From an uncultured Candidatus Saccharibacteria bacterium (GTDB lineage Bacteria > Patescibacteria > Saccharimonadia > Saccharimonadales > CAMLKC01), in contig CAMLKC010000053.1 in the NCBI GenBank assembly GCA_946480595.1, positions 1 to 6,885 of the forward strand: a stretch of DNA of 6,885 nt, in the 5' to 3' direction. How positions within the stretch are numbered: position 1 is the first letter of the stretch; the number at the start of each line of letters is the position of its first letter. The translations under genes were made by a program, and so were the position numbers. The notes under the pieces are model-generated. The model was not told where the DNA came from. It did no database searches and saw only the letters and a list, made by a program, of their open reading frames with translations. Below, piece by piece: positions 1-4,712 of the stretch.

Positions 1-91
1 TTTCATTTTCTTTGTTGGCGCGCTTTCTACATTATTCAGGTTGTCGATGATGTTTGTAGTTATTCCGTTGTGTATTACGCGTGTTTTTTTT

Positions 92-150
92 TAATGGCAA
101 AGCCTCAACGGGTGTCCCACATCCGTCCGTATTACTAATGGCGAAGCCTC
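92..150. repeat. Direct repeat pair TAATGGCRAAGCCTC
   Basis: A 15-base word occurs at 92-106 (TAATGGCAAAGCCTC) and again at 136-150 (TAATGGCGAAGCCTC), differing at one base. Each copy contains a small GGC-NAA-GCC hairpin core. A related GGCTTCGCC core is found on the plus strand at 3636-3644 in the central intergenic region. The copies are 44 bases apart and non-coding. They may be protein-binding sites or remnants of a duplicated end; nothing in the sequence decides between these. Confidence 0.6.
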
Positions 151-332
151 TGAGCTTTTGATCTGCGCCGTCAGTACCTGTTCTGCTGGTATGGCGGGCG
201 CTCTGTATCTGTGTGACCCCGATGCCGGTTGATCGAGGTATCGCGCGACATAAGCCCCCGGTGCCGAGGGCAGTTTAATGGCTTGCAGCAGGTGTGATAG
301 GGCGAGCTGAGACAGGTCCGTGCGTATTACTA
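122..332. repeat. Direct repeat pair TCCGTSCGTATTACTA, with a weak third copy
   Basis: TCCGTCCGTATTACTA at 122-137 recurs as TCCGTGCGTATTACTA at 317-332, 15 of 16 bases identical and 195 bases apart. A looser copy with a one-base shift is visible at 64-78 (TCCGTTGTGTATTAC). The first copy runs directly into the second TAATGGC repeat. The copies lie outside any gene and bracket most of the left flank. Possible meanings are regulator or recombinase sites, or the trace of a small duplication. Confidence 0.55.
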
Positions 333-371
333 GGCGGCTGTGAATCGGAGCTCCTTCATATTGGGGGAGTC

Positions 372-403
372 TGAAAAAGAAAACCCCGCATTCAAGCAGG
401 GTT
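372..403 (-). terminator. Rho-independent terminator of the trb operon
   Basis: Read on the minus strand, AACCCTGC (403-396), loop TTGAAT, and GCGGGGTT (389-382) form an 8-bp stem with one T-G wobble. It is followed at once by the T-rich tract TTCTTTTTCA (381-372). It begins 8 bases after the stop codon of the 106-residue gene, which is where a terminator for the leftward operon is expected. On the plus strand there is no T tract after the stem, so it acts in one direction only. Confidence 0.85.
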
Positions 404-411
404 CTGTGTGG

Positions 412-732
412 TCAGCGATTGCCGTGATCCTTCCGTCGCTGAGCCTCCTGCGCAACTCGTATAGCTGTCAGAACTTGCTGATTCAACGCGACACTATTTT
501 TACTTCCTAGCAGTGGTAGGCGATTCAAGGCTTGTGCTCCGCAAAACATCCGATAGGAAGCTGACATGGCAAATGGACTTAACCGAAGCTGCAAAGCAGT
601 CCATTGTTGATCCAGCCTATCGAGCAATGGTCCATGGCCTTTGCTCCGTAGCCACTTACCGAGCGCCCACAAGGCGATTGCGGTGGTTGATGCGAACACG
701 GCGAATCCTGCGAACTTCAAAATTGCCATCAT
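412..732 (-). CDS. Small single-helix membrane protein following TrbL (unknown function)
   Basis: This 106-residue protein has no family that I recognise. Residues about 4-24 form one hydrophobic segment (AILKFAGFAVFASTTAIALWAL), followed by KWLRSKGHG. By the positive-inside rule this suggests an inner-membrane anchor with the basic remainder in the cytoplasm. The rest is amphipathic and ends in a charged tail (EAQRRKDHGNR). The start ATG overlaps the trbL stop in ATGA, a 4-base overlap, and GGAG lies 8 bases upstream (744-741), so translation is probably coupled to trbL. A second ATG follows immediately and could be used instead. It is the last gene before the terminator. Its position suggests an accessory component working with TrbL, but that is inference from gene order. 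Confidence 0.75.
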   Translation of the reverse strand: MMAILKFAGFAVFASTTAIALWALGKWLRSKGHGPLLDRLDQQWTALQLRLSPFAMSASYRMFCGAQALNRLPLLGSKNSVALNQQVLTAIRVAQEAQRRKDHGNR

Positions 733-2294
733 GGTTGTTTCTCCGGTTGGTCGTTGCTTGAGGCCATTCCTGGCACATTTAGAGATGTCAGTTGGCCGGG
801 GGTGACATTGCTTTCAGAGGCCGGACGGATAAGGTTGGACTCTGCTTCTGCAGCATCTCCGCTTTGGGGCTGAACGGTCGTATTGGACTCATCAGAAGCT
901 GGTGATGAAGAGCCGGCACCAAGAGAAAAAGAGTGCGCGTTTTCCATGCCCGGCACGGCCATTGAGGCCATCACCCCGAGTGCCATTGCTCCGCCATTGG
1001 CTGCTTGGGAAAGTGCGCTGCCGGAACTGACGACGCTCCCTTGCTGTGGCGCTTGTTGGCCTTTGTCATTGCTGCCCTGGGCATTTTTTCCAGCCTGCTC
1101 GGTGGCCTGCTTAGCGCTGCTCGCCATTTGTAGTGGGGCCGCGCTGCCGCCTACTCGAGCACCGGACGCCGCTGCTCCTTTGGCTGCTGCTTGTCCGCCC
1201 GTGTTCGCACCGATGCCAGCGGTTGCACCGCCACTGGAGGCGCTCGCCGCAGGCGCACCGGCAAAGCTGGAGTTGATCGAGGTGGCCAGACCTCCGCCAG
1301 CCCCACTGGCTCCGGCGGCAACGCCAGTCCCAGAAGCACCGAGAGCACCAGCTGCAGGAGCGGCAGCCCCAGCCGTGGCGATAGTGGCCGCAGCAGCTGC
1401 CGCCCCGGCAGCACCAGCCACTGCCATCCCACCAATGGCCGAGCCGCCTCCCATTGATGTGCCGCTAATCATGCCGCCGATTAGGTCAGGAATAGTCTTC
1501 GTAAGGTAGCAGCATACTAAGGCTAAACCGACCATTGTCATCAATGAGGCTTCGTCGTTGGTGTAGGCAGCTAACCATTCTTTGGCCGACTGTACGATCA
1601 GCCCGACGATCAGAGTCAAGACGAACAACTTCGCGCCGATTGCCACGGTGAACCGCATGGGCGCAATCGCGAAATCGCGTGTCCATTGCGAGCCGCCAAA
1701 ACCGTAGAACAGCACTGACGCGTTGATGATTACGTAGGCCTCTACGAGCGTCACAAACATAAACGCTGCGATAAAGGCGAAGCACGCCAAGACCAGTACT
1801 GCGCATACTGCGATCAGAACTCCTTTGCCCGGAGAGAACACTGAAATACCCTTCACCATAGTGCGGCCGAAGTCCAGGGCTACCGCGAGCATATCGCCGG
1901 GTTCTAACGCTCGGCCAAGACCGCTCGCCGATGCGGCCGCGTCGCGGAAGCTGTCAACAATGGCTGTCGACCATTCCACGGAGTAGGTCATTACCGCCAG
2001 GAAGAAACCGATCACCATGATGAAACGCAGCAGCGCTCCGACTATCTCGCCCAAGTCAGCTTGTTTCATGACCAGAGGCATAAACGTCCAGATGAACTGG
2101 ATGGTGGCGAGCAGCCAAAATAATCTTATGGCGTAGTCGTACAACTTTCCTGACCACTGGTGAGATTGCTGCAAAACAAGATCTAGCAGGCCCTGAACCG
2201 AGGTGTCGGCATGGGCCAGGTCTGTTGCAGCCATCGCATTTCCGGCCAAGAGCATGCTTGCTAGGGCAATAAACAACAGCAGGCGACGTTCCAT
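729..2294 (-). CDS. trbL: TrbL/VirB6-family conjugal transfer membrane protein
   Basis: This is a P-type type IV secretion inner-membrane channel protein of 521 residues. Residues 1-22 look like a signal peptide (MERRLLLFIA then LLAGNAMA). Hydrophobic segments follow at about 56-74, 86-104, 157-192, 217-236 and 252-265, matching the multi-spanning VirB6/TrbL core. Segments such as VEAYVIINASVLFYGFGGSQWT (184-205) are typical of TrbL. After GGMISGTSMGGGSAIGG the protein becomes a long Ala/Gly/Ser-rich tail (about 285-450) and then a polar acidic end. The word VPGM appears twice, at 447-450 and 507-510. Variable low-complexity tails are usual in TrbL. AAGGGG lies 8 bases before the ATG, inside the last codons of the preceding gene. 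The large open frames on the opposite strand over 883-1509 are shadows of the Ala/Gly-rich codons. In Trb systems TrbL forms part of the inner-membrane pore, and here it sits next to trbJ and a trbK-like gene, as usual. Confidence 0.93.
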   Translation of the reverse strand: MERRLLLFIALASMLLAGNAMAATDLAHADTSVQGLLDLVLQQSHQWSGKLYDYAIRLFWLLATIQFIWTFMPLVMKQADLGEIVGALLRFIMVIGFFLAVMTYSVEWSTAIVDSFRDAAASASGLGRALEPGDMLAVALDFGRTMVKGISVFSPGKGVLIAVCAVLVLACFAFIAAFMFVTLVEAYVIINASVLFYGFGGSQWTRDFAIAPMRFTVAIGAKLFVLTLIVGLIVQSAKEWLAAYTNDEASLMTMVGLALVCCYLTKTIPDLIGGMISGTSMGGGSAIGGMAVAGAAGAAAAAATIATAGAAAPAAGALGASGTGVAAGASGAGGGLATSINSSFAGAPAASASSGGATAGIGANTGGQAAAKGAAASGARVGGSAAPLQMASSAKQATEQAGKNAQGSNDKGQQAPQQGSVVSSGSALSQAANGGAMALGVMASMAVPGMENAHSFSLGAGSSSPASDESNTTVQPQSGDAAEAESNLIRPASESNVTPGQLTSLNVPGMASSNDQPEKQP

Positions 2295-2296
2295 AA

Positions 2297-2320
2297 TCAG
2301 TACCCCTTAACGCCGCCGCG
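2297..2320 (-). repeat. Gene-junction repeat, copy 2 (end of trbK-like gene; SD of trbL)
   Basis: These 24 bases match 2488-2511 at 22 of 24 positions. They encode RGGVKGY-stop and carry AAGGGG (2308-2303) 8 bases ahead of the trbL ATG. The same bases therefore serve as a conserved C-terminus, a stop codon and a Shine-Dalgarno sequence. Confidence 0.85.
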
Positions 2321-2485
2321 CGAGTTAGGACGTGCCTCAAAATCAGCATCTGCGTCATGCAGCTTTCTCTGTTGCTCAGACGCCACTGCACAGTCGCTAT
2401 CGCTTTGAATGACCACAGTGACAACTGAGCCCAATATCGCGGCCCCGGCGCAAATGAGGGTCATTAGCCATTTCGAGATAACCAT
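2297..2485 (-). CDS. Small membrane-anchored protein in the TrbK position (possible entry exclusion)
   Basis: This gene encodes 62 residues. Residues about 6-26 are hydrophobic (WLMTLICAGAAILGSVVTVV), a membrane anchor or uncleaved signal. A short polar periplasmic part follows, with a lone cysteine at 32. The sequence around Cys12 (TLIC) is a poor lipobox, so a lipoprotein as in RP4 TrbK is not supported. It lies between trbJ and trbL, exactly where trbK (entry exclusion) sits in Trb clusters, and its size fits; the sequence alone does not prove the function. The C-terminus, FEARPNSRGGVKGY, closely repeats the C-terminus of TrbJ (FEARESKRGGVKGY). The start is 2 bases after the trbJ stop, with AAGGGG 8 bases upstream. 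The stop is 2 bases before the trbL start. An alternative is a TrbJ-tail duplication that has become a separate gene. Confidence 0.7.
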   Translation of the reverse strand: MVISKWLMTLICAGAAILGSVVTVVIQSDSDCAVASEQQRKLHDADADFEARPNSRGGVKGY

Positions 2486-2487
2486 CC

Positions 2488-2511
2488 TCAGTACCCCTTC
2501 ACACCGCCGCG
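2488..2511 (-). repeat. Gene-junction repeat, copy 1 (end of trbJ; SD of trbK-like gene)
   Basis: This is the partner of the repeat at 2297-2320. It encodes RGGVKGY-stop at the end of trbJ, with AAGGGG (2499-2494) 8 bases ahead of the next ATG at 2485. Both differences between the copies fall at third codon positions, so the peptide is kept exactly. Similarity extends upstream at the protein level (FEAR), with weaker DNA identity. Confidence 0.85.
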
Positions 2512-3282
2512 TTTGCTTTCGCGCGCTTCAAACTGCTGCTCGGTTGCTTCGCTAGCGGCTTTTCGGTCGCCCTGCTGAGCCATGTAATTACCCTGCATAT
2601 TGATTTGCGTGGCCACCAGATCGCGAAGCTTTTGCAGCTGTTGCACGTTCTGGGAGGCTATTTCGTTGCCCGCCTGAATAGCTTGCATGCGCCCCACGGC
2701 GGTTTGCGAGCGTGCCACCATGCGGTTGAGCAGGGCGTCTTCCGATTGGAAAGTGCTGGTGTTGAGGTTCGCCGCTTCCATTGCCGTTTTGGCGTTGTCG
2801 CGGCCTTGCTCCGACCATTTTTTATAACGATCTCGCATCGGAGTTTCTGCCGAGTTTGCCACTTGTTGAAGGTAGGATTCGAAGCCTGGAAACGCAGCAT
2901 TGAACTGTGCATCCATGTTCTCAATCTGACGGCCCAACGCCTGCGAACGTTGATAAATGTTGACCACGCTTTTAAGGTCGGCAGCGATGCTCCCAAACAT
3001 CGAGTTGGGTAGCCCAGTGCCTTGTGTGACCATGTTTTGGTACTGCTGTATCTGAGTTTGAAGTTGCTCTGCCGTATTTAGTGCTGTGTTGACCTGTTCG
3101 GCATACTCAAACATCTGTTGATAGAACGTCGAGCAGTTTGCGCAATAGATGGCGTAAGTAGGGAAGGGCGCAGTGTATATACCCACTCCGACGAATGTAC
3201 TTGCCAGCGCGATAGCAAGCCTTACGTTTCGACCTGACTTTCGGGAAGCATAAGTCAAGGGTTTTCCTGGTTCCAGCTCCAT
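2488..3282 (-). CDS. trbJ: TrbJ/VirB5-family conjugal transfer protein
   Basis: This is the exported minor-pilus or adhesin-type component of P-type type IV secretion, 264 residues from the start chosen here. A basic stretch (SRKSGRNVR) is followed by a hydrophobic signal segment at about 22-44 (LAIALASTFVGVGIYTAPFPTYA). Next comes a CANC pair (Cys47, Cys50) and long Gln-rich amphipathic helices (QVNTALNTAEQLQTQIQQYQNM), as in TrbJ. FPGF at 131-134 and a second long helix (about 176-240) complete the VirB5-like helical architecture. The ATG at 3282 is preferred because GAGGAG (3294-3289) lies 6 bases ahead. The frame extends to a GTG at 3324 (14 more residues), which has no good ribosome site and would put an acidic tail before the signal peptide. 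It is the first gene of the leftward operon. The C-terminus FEARESKRGGVKGY recurs in the next gene. Confidence 0.9.
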   Translation of the reverse strand: MELEPGKPLTYASRKSGRNVRLAIALASTFVGVGIYTAPFPTYAIYCANCSTFYQQMFEYAEQVNTALNTAEQLQTQIQQYQNMVTQGTGLPNSMFGSIAADLKSVVNIYQRSQALGRQIENMDAQFNAAFPGFESYLQQVANSAETPMRDRYKKWSEQGRDNAKTAMEAANLNTSTFQSEDALLNRMVARSQTAVGRMQAIQAGNEIASQNVQQLQKLRDLVATQINMQGNYMAQQGDRKAASEATEQQFEARESKRGGVKGY

Positions 3283-3288
3283 ATCGAA

Positions 3289-3294
3289 CTCCTC
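3289..3294 (-). promoter_or_regulatory. Ribosome binding site that decides the trbJ start
   Basis: On the minus strand, GAGGAG followed by six bases and ATG (3282) is a near-ideal Shine-Dalgarno arrangement. The upstream in-frame GTG at 3324 has only CATCTCCATATCA in front of it. This favours the shorter TrbJ. Confidence 0.7.
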
Positions 3295-3347
3295 ATCTGT
3301 GACGCTCGAGTTTTGATTATTCACTGATATGGAGATGTTATAAATAT

Positions 3348-3367
3348 GCGGATGGTTTTCTATCCGC
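3348..3367. promoter_or_regulatory. Small dyad in the trbJ leader
   Basis: GCGGATGG (3348-3355), loop TTTT, and CTATCCGC (3360-3367) form an 8-bp stem with one wobble. It lies 24 bases upstream of the GTG and 66 bases upstream of the preferred ATG of trbJ, next to an A/T-rich stretch (3338-3347) that could serve as a leftward -10 region. It could be an operator or a leader hairpin. It is not followed by a T tract on the plus strand, and only by ATATTTATAAC on the minus strand, so it is unlikely to be an efficient terminator. Confidence 0.4.
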
Positions 3368-3460
3368 CTTCACTCGCTTGGAAAGTCCCGAAAGTGTACC
3401 GAAATCAACAGGGGGAGGCGCCCTTGGTCTGCGTTCTTAATTGCGTGTGACAGTGTTTAA

Positions 3461-3520
3461 TTAAGGCAATTTAGTGCAATTTAGCGAAATTCAACGCAAC
3501 TCAAGGCAACTCAGGTATAA
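3461..3520. repeat. Tandem 10-bp repeats (about TYARNGCAAY) at helical spacing
   Basis: The unit is repeated with no spacer: TTAAGGCAAT, TTAGTGCAAT, TTAGCGAAAT, TCAACGCAAC, TCAAGGCAAC, and a degenerate last unit TCAGGTATAA. Five good units cover 3461-3510. The 10-base period places each site on the same face of the helix. This suits a cooperatively binding regulator, a partition-type site or an intrinsically curved segment. The array lies in the divergent intergenic region and does not encode a protein repeat, because 10 is not a multiple of 3. Units are imperfect, so it is not a recent slippage product. Confidence 0.8.
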
Positions 3521-3610
3521 AAGCTTGAGTTTGAGAAGGTTTTTGGCGGTGTAATGCTGTAAGGAGTCGAAAGTTGTCTTAAATTTATTTGAACTGCGTT
3601 TATTCGGACG

Positions 3611-3697
3611 GCAAGATGTGTGTTGTGGGTCCACAGGCTTCGCCTGCTCCCCCTCAACACCGCCACCTTACTCACCTGCGGTTCGACGGCATCTTGC
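3611..3697. other. Nested stem-loop zone, possible structured RNA or REP-like palindrome
   Basis: GTGTTG (3620-3625) pairs with CAACAC (3655-3660), GGG (3627-3629) with CCC (3651-3653), and CAGGC (3634-3638) with GCCTG (3642-3646) around a TTC loop. This gives one 41-base hairpin with about 14 pairs. An outer pair, GCAAGATG (3611-3618) with CATCTTGC (3690-3697), could close the whole 87 bases. The inner GGCTTCGCC core matches the core of repeats at 92-150. It could be a REP-like mobile palindrome, a small RNA, or a leader element of the rightward operon. The strand of any transcript is unknown. Confidence 0.4.
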
Positions 3698-3848
3698 TCT
3701 GCGACGCGCAAAGCCGCTACCGCGTCTTAAGGCGAAAAAGCACAGCAACAACAGTAGAGCTATTACAGGCAGCACCAAAGAAAAAGCACGGGCTCGCCGA
3801 CGTGGCATTGAGGTCTGGGTTACTGACGTGGTTGAGGGCGAGATCTAG
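3618..3848 (+). CDS. Doubtful small basic ORF, frame continues past an amber codon to 4028
   Basis: This is a 76-codon frame with many Arg, Lys, Ser and Pro residues. It ends in KEKARARRRGIEVWVTDVVEGEI, which looks more protein-like than its first half. After the TAG at 3846-3848 the same frame stays open to a TGA at 4026-4028 (starting GGVDEPGIAPSAAITPWPKQ), so a gene broken by one stop codon is possible. A second frame is open across nearly the same stretch (3589-4005, from a TTG), which weakens either claim. There is no good ribosome binding site, and the first codons lie inside a stem-loop. I do not recognise a family. This may be a decayed gene fragment or no gene at all. Confidence 0.25.
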   Translation: MCCGSTGFACSPSTPPPYSPAVRRHLALRRAKPLPRLKAKKHSNNSRAITGSTKEKARARRRGIEVWVTDVVEGEI

Positions 3849-4024
3849 GGGGGCGTCGACGAGCCTGGAATTGCTCCGTCGGCTGCCATTACCCCATGGC
3901 CTAAACAGGCGCGTTCGACCGTTGATAGGCCTACTCAGCGTCGGGTCGCGGGCAACGCGCCGGGCGCGCTTATCTTATGCAGACGGACAATTCAACCAGT
4001 GGTAACATCGCCGCGTGGATCCAT

Positions 4025-4054
4025 ATGATGAGAGCCGAGGGTTATGATGGATAG
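4025..4054 (+). other. Possible 9-codon leader peptide overlapping the dUTPase start
   Basis: ATG at 4025 opens a short frame (MMRAEGYDG-stop, ending 4054) that runs through the ribosome binding site and the first codons of the dUTPase gene in another frame. Translation of it could affect initiation downstream. It has no clear ribosome binding site of its own, and chance is a real alternative. Confidence 0.15.
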
Positions 4055-4700
4055 TGTAAGCATGGAACGTAACCAAGCGGAAATTATGTTGCGTCTACAA
4101 GATGCGATAAATAGTAAAATTAATAACGCTTGGCGTGATGAGAATAACCCTTGGTATAGAGCAGTCTGGACTGAATGCGCTGAGTTGATGGATCACGTGG
4201 GCTGGAAATGGTGGAAGTCTCAAGAGCCCGATATTCAACAGATGCGATTAGAGCTAGTTGACATTTGGCATTTTGGGTTGAGCGAGATTTTGGTTCAGTC
4301 CCAGAGTTTTGCCGATGCGGTTGAAGTTGTGAGTAATGCTTTAGGTGGCATAGCAGCTGTTAATGATGCTCAATCGAAGGCGAAAATTTTGTCGTCGGTT
4401 GAGGAGTTTGCGACTGAAACTTTGAAGACTAAATCGTTTGCCTTGTCGTCGTTTGTTGATTTGGCGAAAATTGTAGGCCTAGGTGCCAGTGAGTTGTATA
4501 CCTCGTATGTTGGTAAAAATGTACTTAATGCTTTTCGACAGGATAATGGCTATAAAAGCGGCAGCTACATAAAAGTCTGGAACGGCAAAGAAGATAATGT
4601 CTGGTTAAGTGAAATTGTTAGCCGCTTGACTATTGGTTCTCCTGACTTTGCCTCAAATTTATATGCTGAGCTAGAAAGTACCTATAAGTCTAACTGTTAA
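4044..4700 (+). CDS. All-alpha dUTPase-type nucleotide pyrophosphohydrolase
   Basis: This family hydrolyses dUTP (sometimes dUDP or dCTP) to the monophosphate and pyrophosphate, using Mg2+ held by ExxE and ExxD pairs. Both are present: E44-x-x-E47 in WTECAELMDHVGWKWWK and E70-x-x-D73 in RLELVDIWHF. The WKWWK stretch (54-58) and H76 also match dimeric dUTPases of the Leishmania/Campylobacter type. The C-terminal signature is intact too: GKNVLNAFRQDNGYKSGSYIKVWNGKEDN (157-185). At 218 residues it is close to family length, so it is probably active. GAGGG (4037-4041) is 5 bases ahead of the ATG at 4047 but only 2 ahead of the ATG at 4044, so the start may be one codon later. It opens the rightward operon, followed after 12 bases by the PRTase gene. 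In this context it probably acts on the nucleotide pool during conflict with phage. Substrate preference is not visible from sequence. Confidence 0.88.
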   Translation: MMDSVSMERNQAEIMLRLQDAINSKINNAWRDENNPWYRAVWTECAELMDHVGWKWWKSQEPDIQQMRLELVDIWHFGLSEILVQSQSFADAVEVVSNALGGIAAVNDAQSKAKILSSVEEFATETLKTKSFALSSFVDLAKIVGLGASELYTSYVGKNVLNAFRQDNGYKSGSYIKVWNGKEDNVWLSEIVSRLTIGSPDFASNLYAELESTYKSNC

Positions 4701-4712
4701 GTTGGGGCGCAC

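Larger units (their letters stand above)
1..371. other. Left intergenic flank with short direct repeats, no gene seen
   Basis: I see no credible coding region here on either strand. What stands out are two families of short direct repeats (listed separately), a run of nine T at 84-92, and otherwise mixed-composition sequence. The region lies downstream of the terminator that closes the minus-strand trb operon, so it separates that operon from whatever lies beyond the window edge. I looked for an IncP-type oriT nick site (a YATCCTG core) and found none. Confidence 0.6.
3325..4043. other. Divergent intergenic region between trb operon and defence-like operon
   Basis: This is about 700 bases between two diverging transcription units. 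From left to right it holds a dyad (3348-3367), five to six tandem decamers (3461-3520), an A/T-rich stretch, a nested stem-loop zone (3611-3697), and a GC-richer part with two overlapping open frames of doubtful coding value (3589-4028). Both operon promoters should lie here, but I could not find a convincing -35/-10 pair for either. The tentative match TAACAT at 4003-4008 lacks a good -35 box. Confidence 0.6.

Noticed and set aside
76..92. Rho-independent terminator using the nine-T run on the plus strand
   Set aside because: Only the short palindrome ACGCGT precedes the T run; there is no stable stem.
1..371. oriT of a P-type conjugative element
   Set aside because: No YATCCTG-type nick core or flanking inverted repeat was seen, and no relaxase gene is in the window.
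513..761. 82-codon plus-strand open frame
   Set aside because: It is antisense to the 106-residue gene and the end of trbL, with no ribosome binding site or recognisable domain.
883..1509. 208-codon plus-strand open frame
   Set aside because: It is antisense to the Ala/Gly-rich tail of trbL. Its Ala/Pro-rich composition is what the reverse reading of GC-rich Ala/Gly codons gives.
2297..2485. Lipoprotein like RP4 TrbK
   Set aside because: Cys12 is preceded by TLI, not a good lipobox, and lies inside the hydrophobic core. The TrbK position is kept as a suggestion only.
2605..3012. 135-codon plus-strand open frame
   Set aside because: It lies opposite trbJ. TrbJ has signal peptide, helices and operon context, and this frame has none.
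3461..3520. CRISPR array
   Set aside because: The units are 10 bases with no spacers and drift along the array; there are no cas genes.
3956..3980. Terminator from the CGCGC-CGG-GCGCG hairpin followed by CTTATCTTAT
   Set aside because: The stem is five pairs with a three-base loop, and the following tract is not T-rich enough. No supported gene ends just before it.
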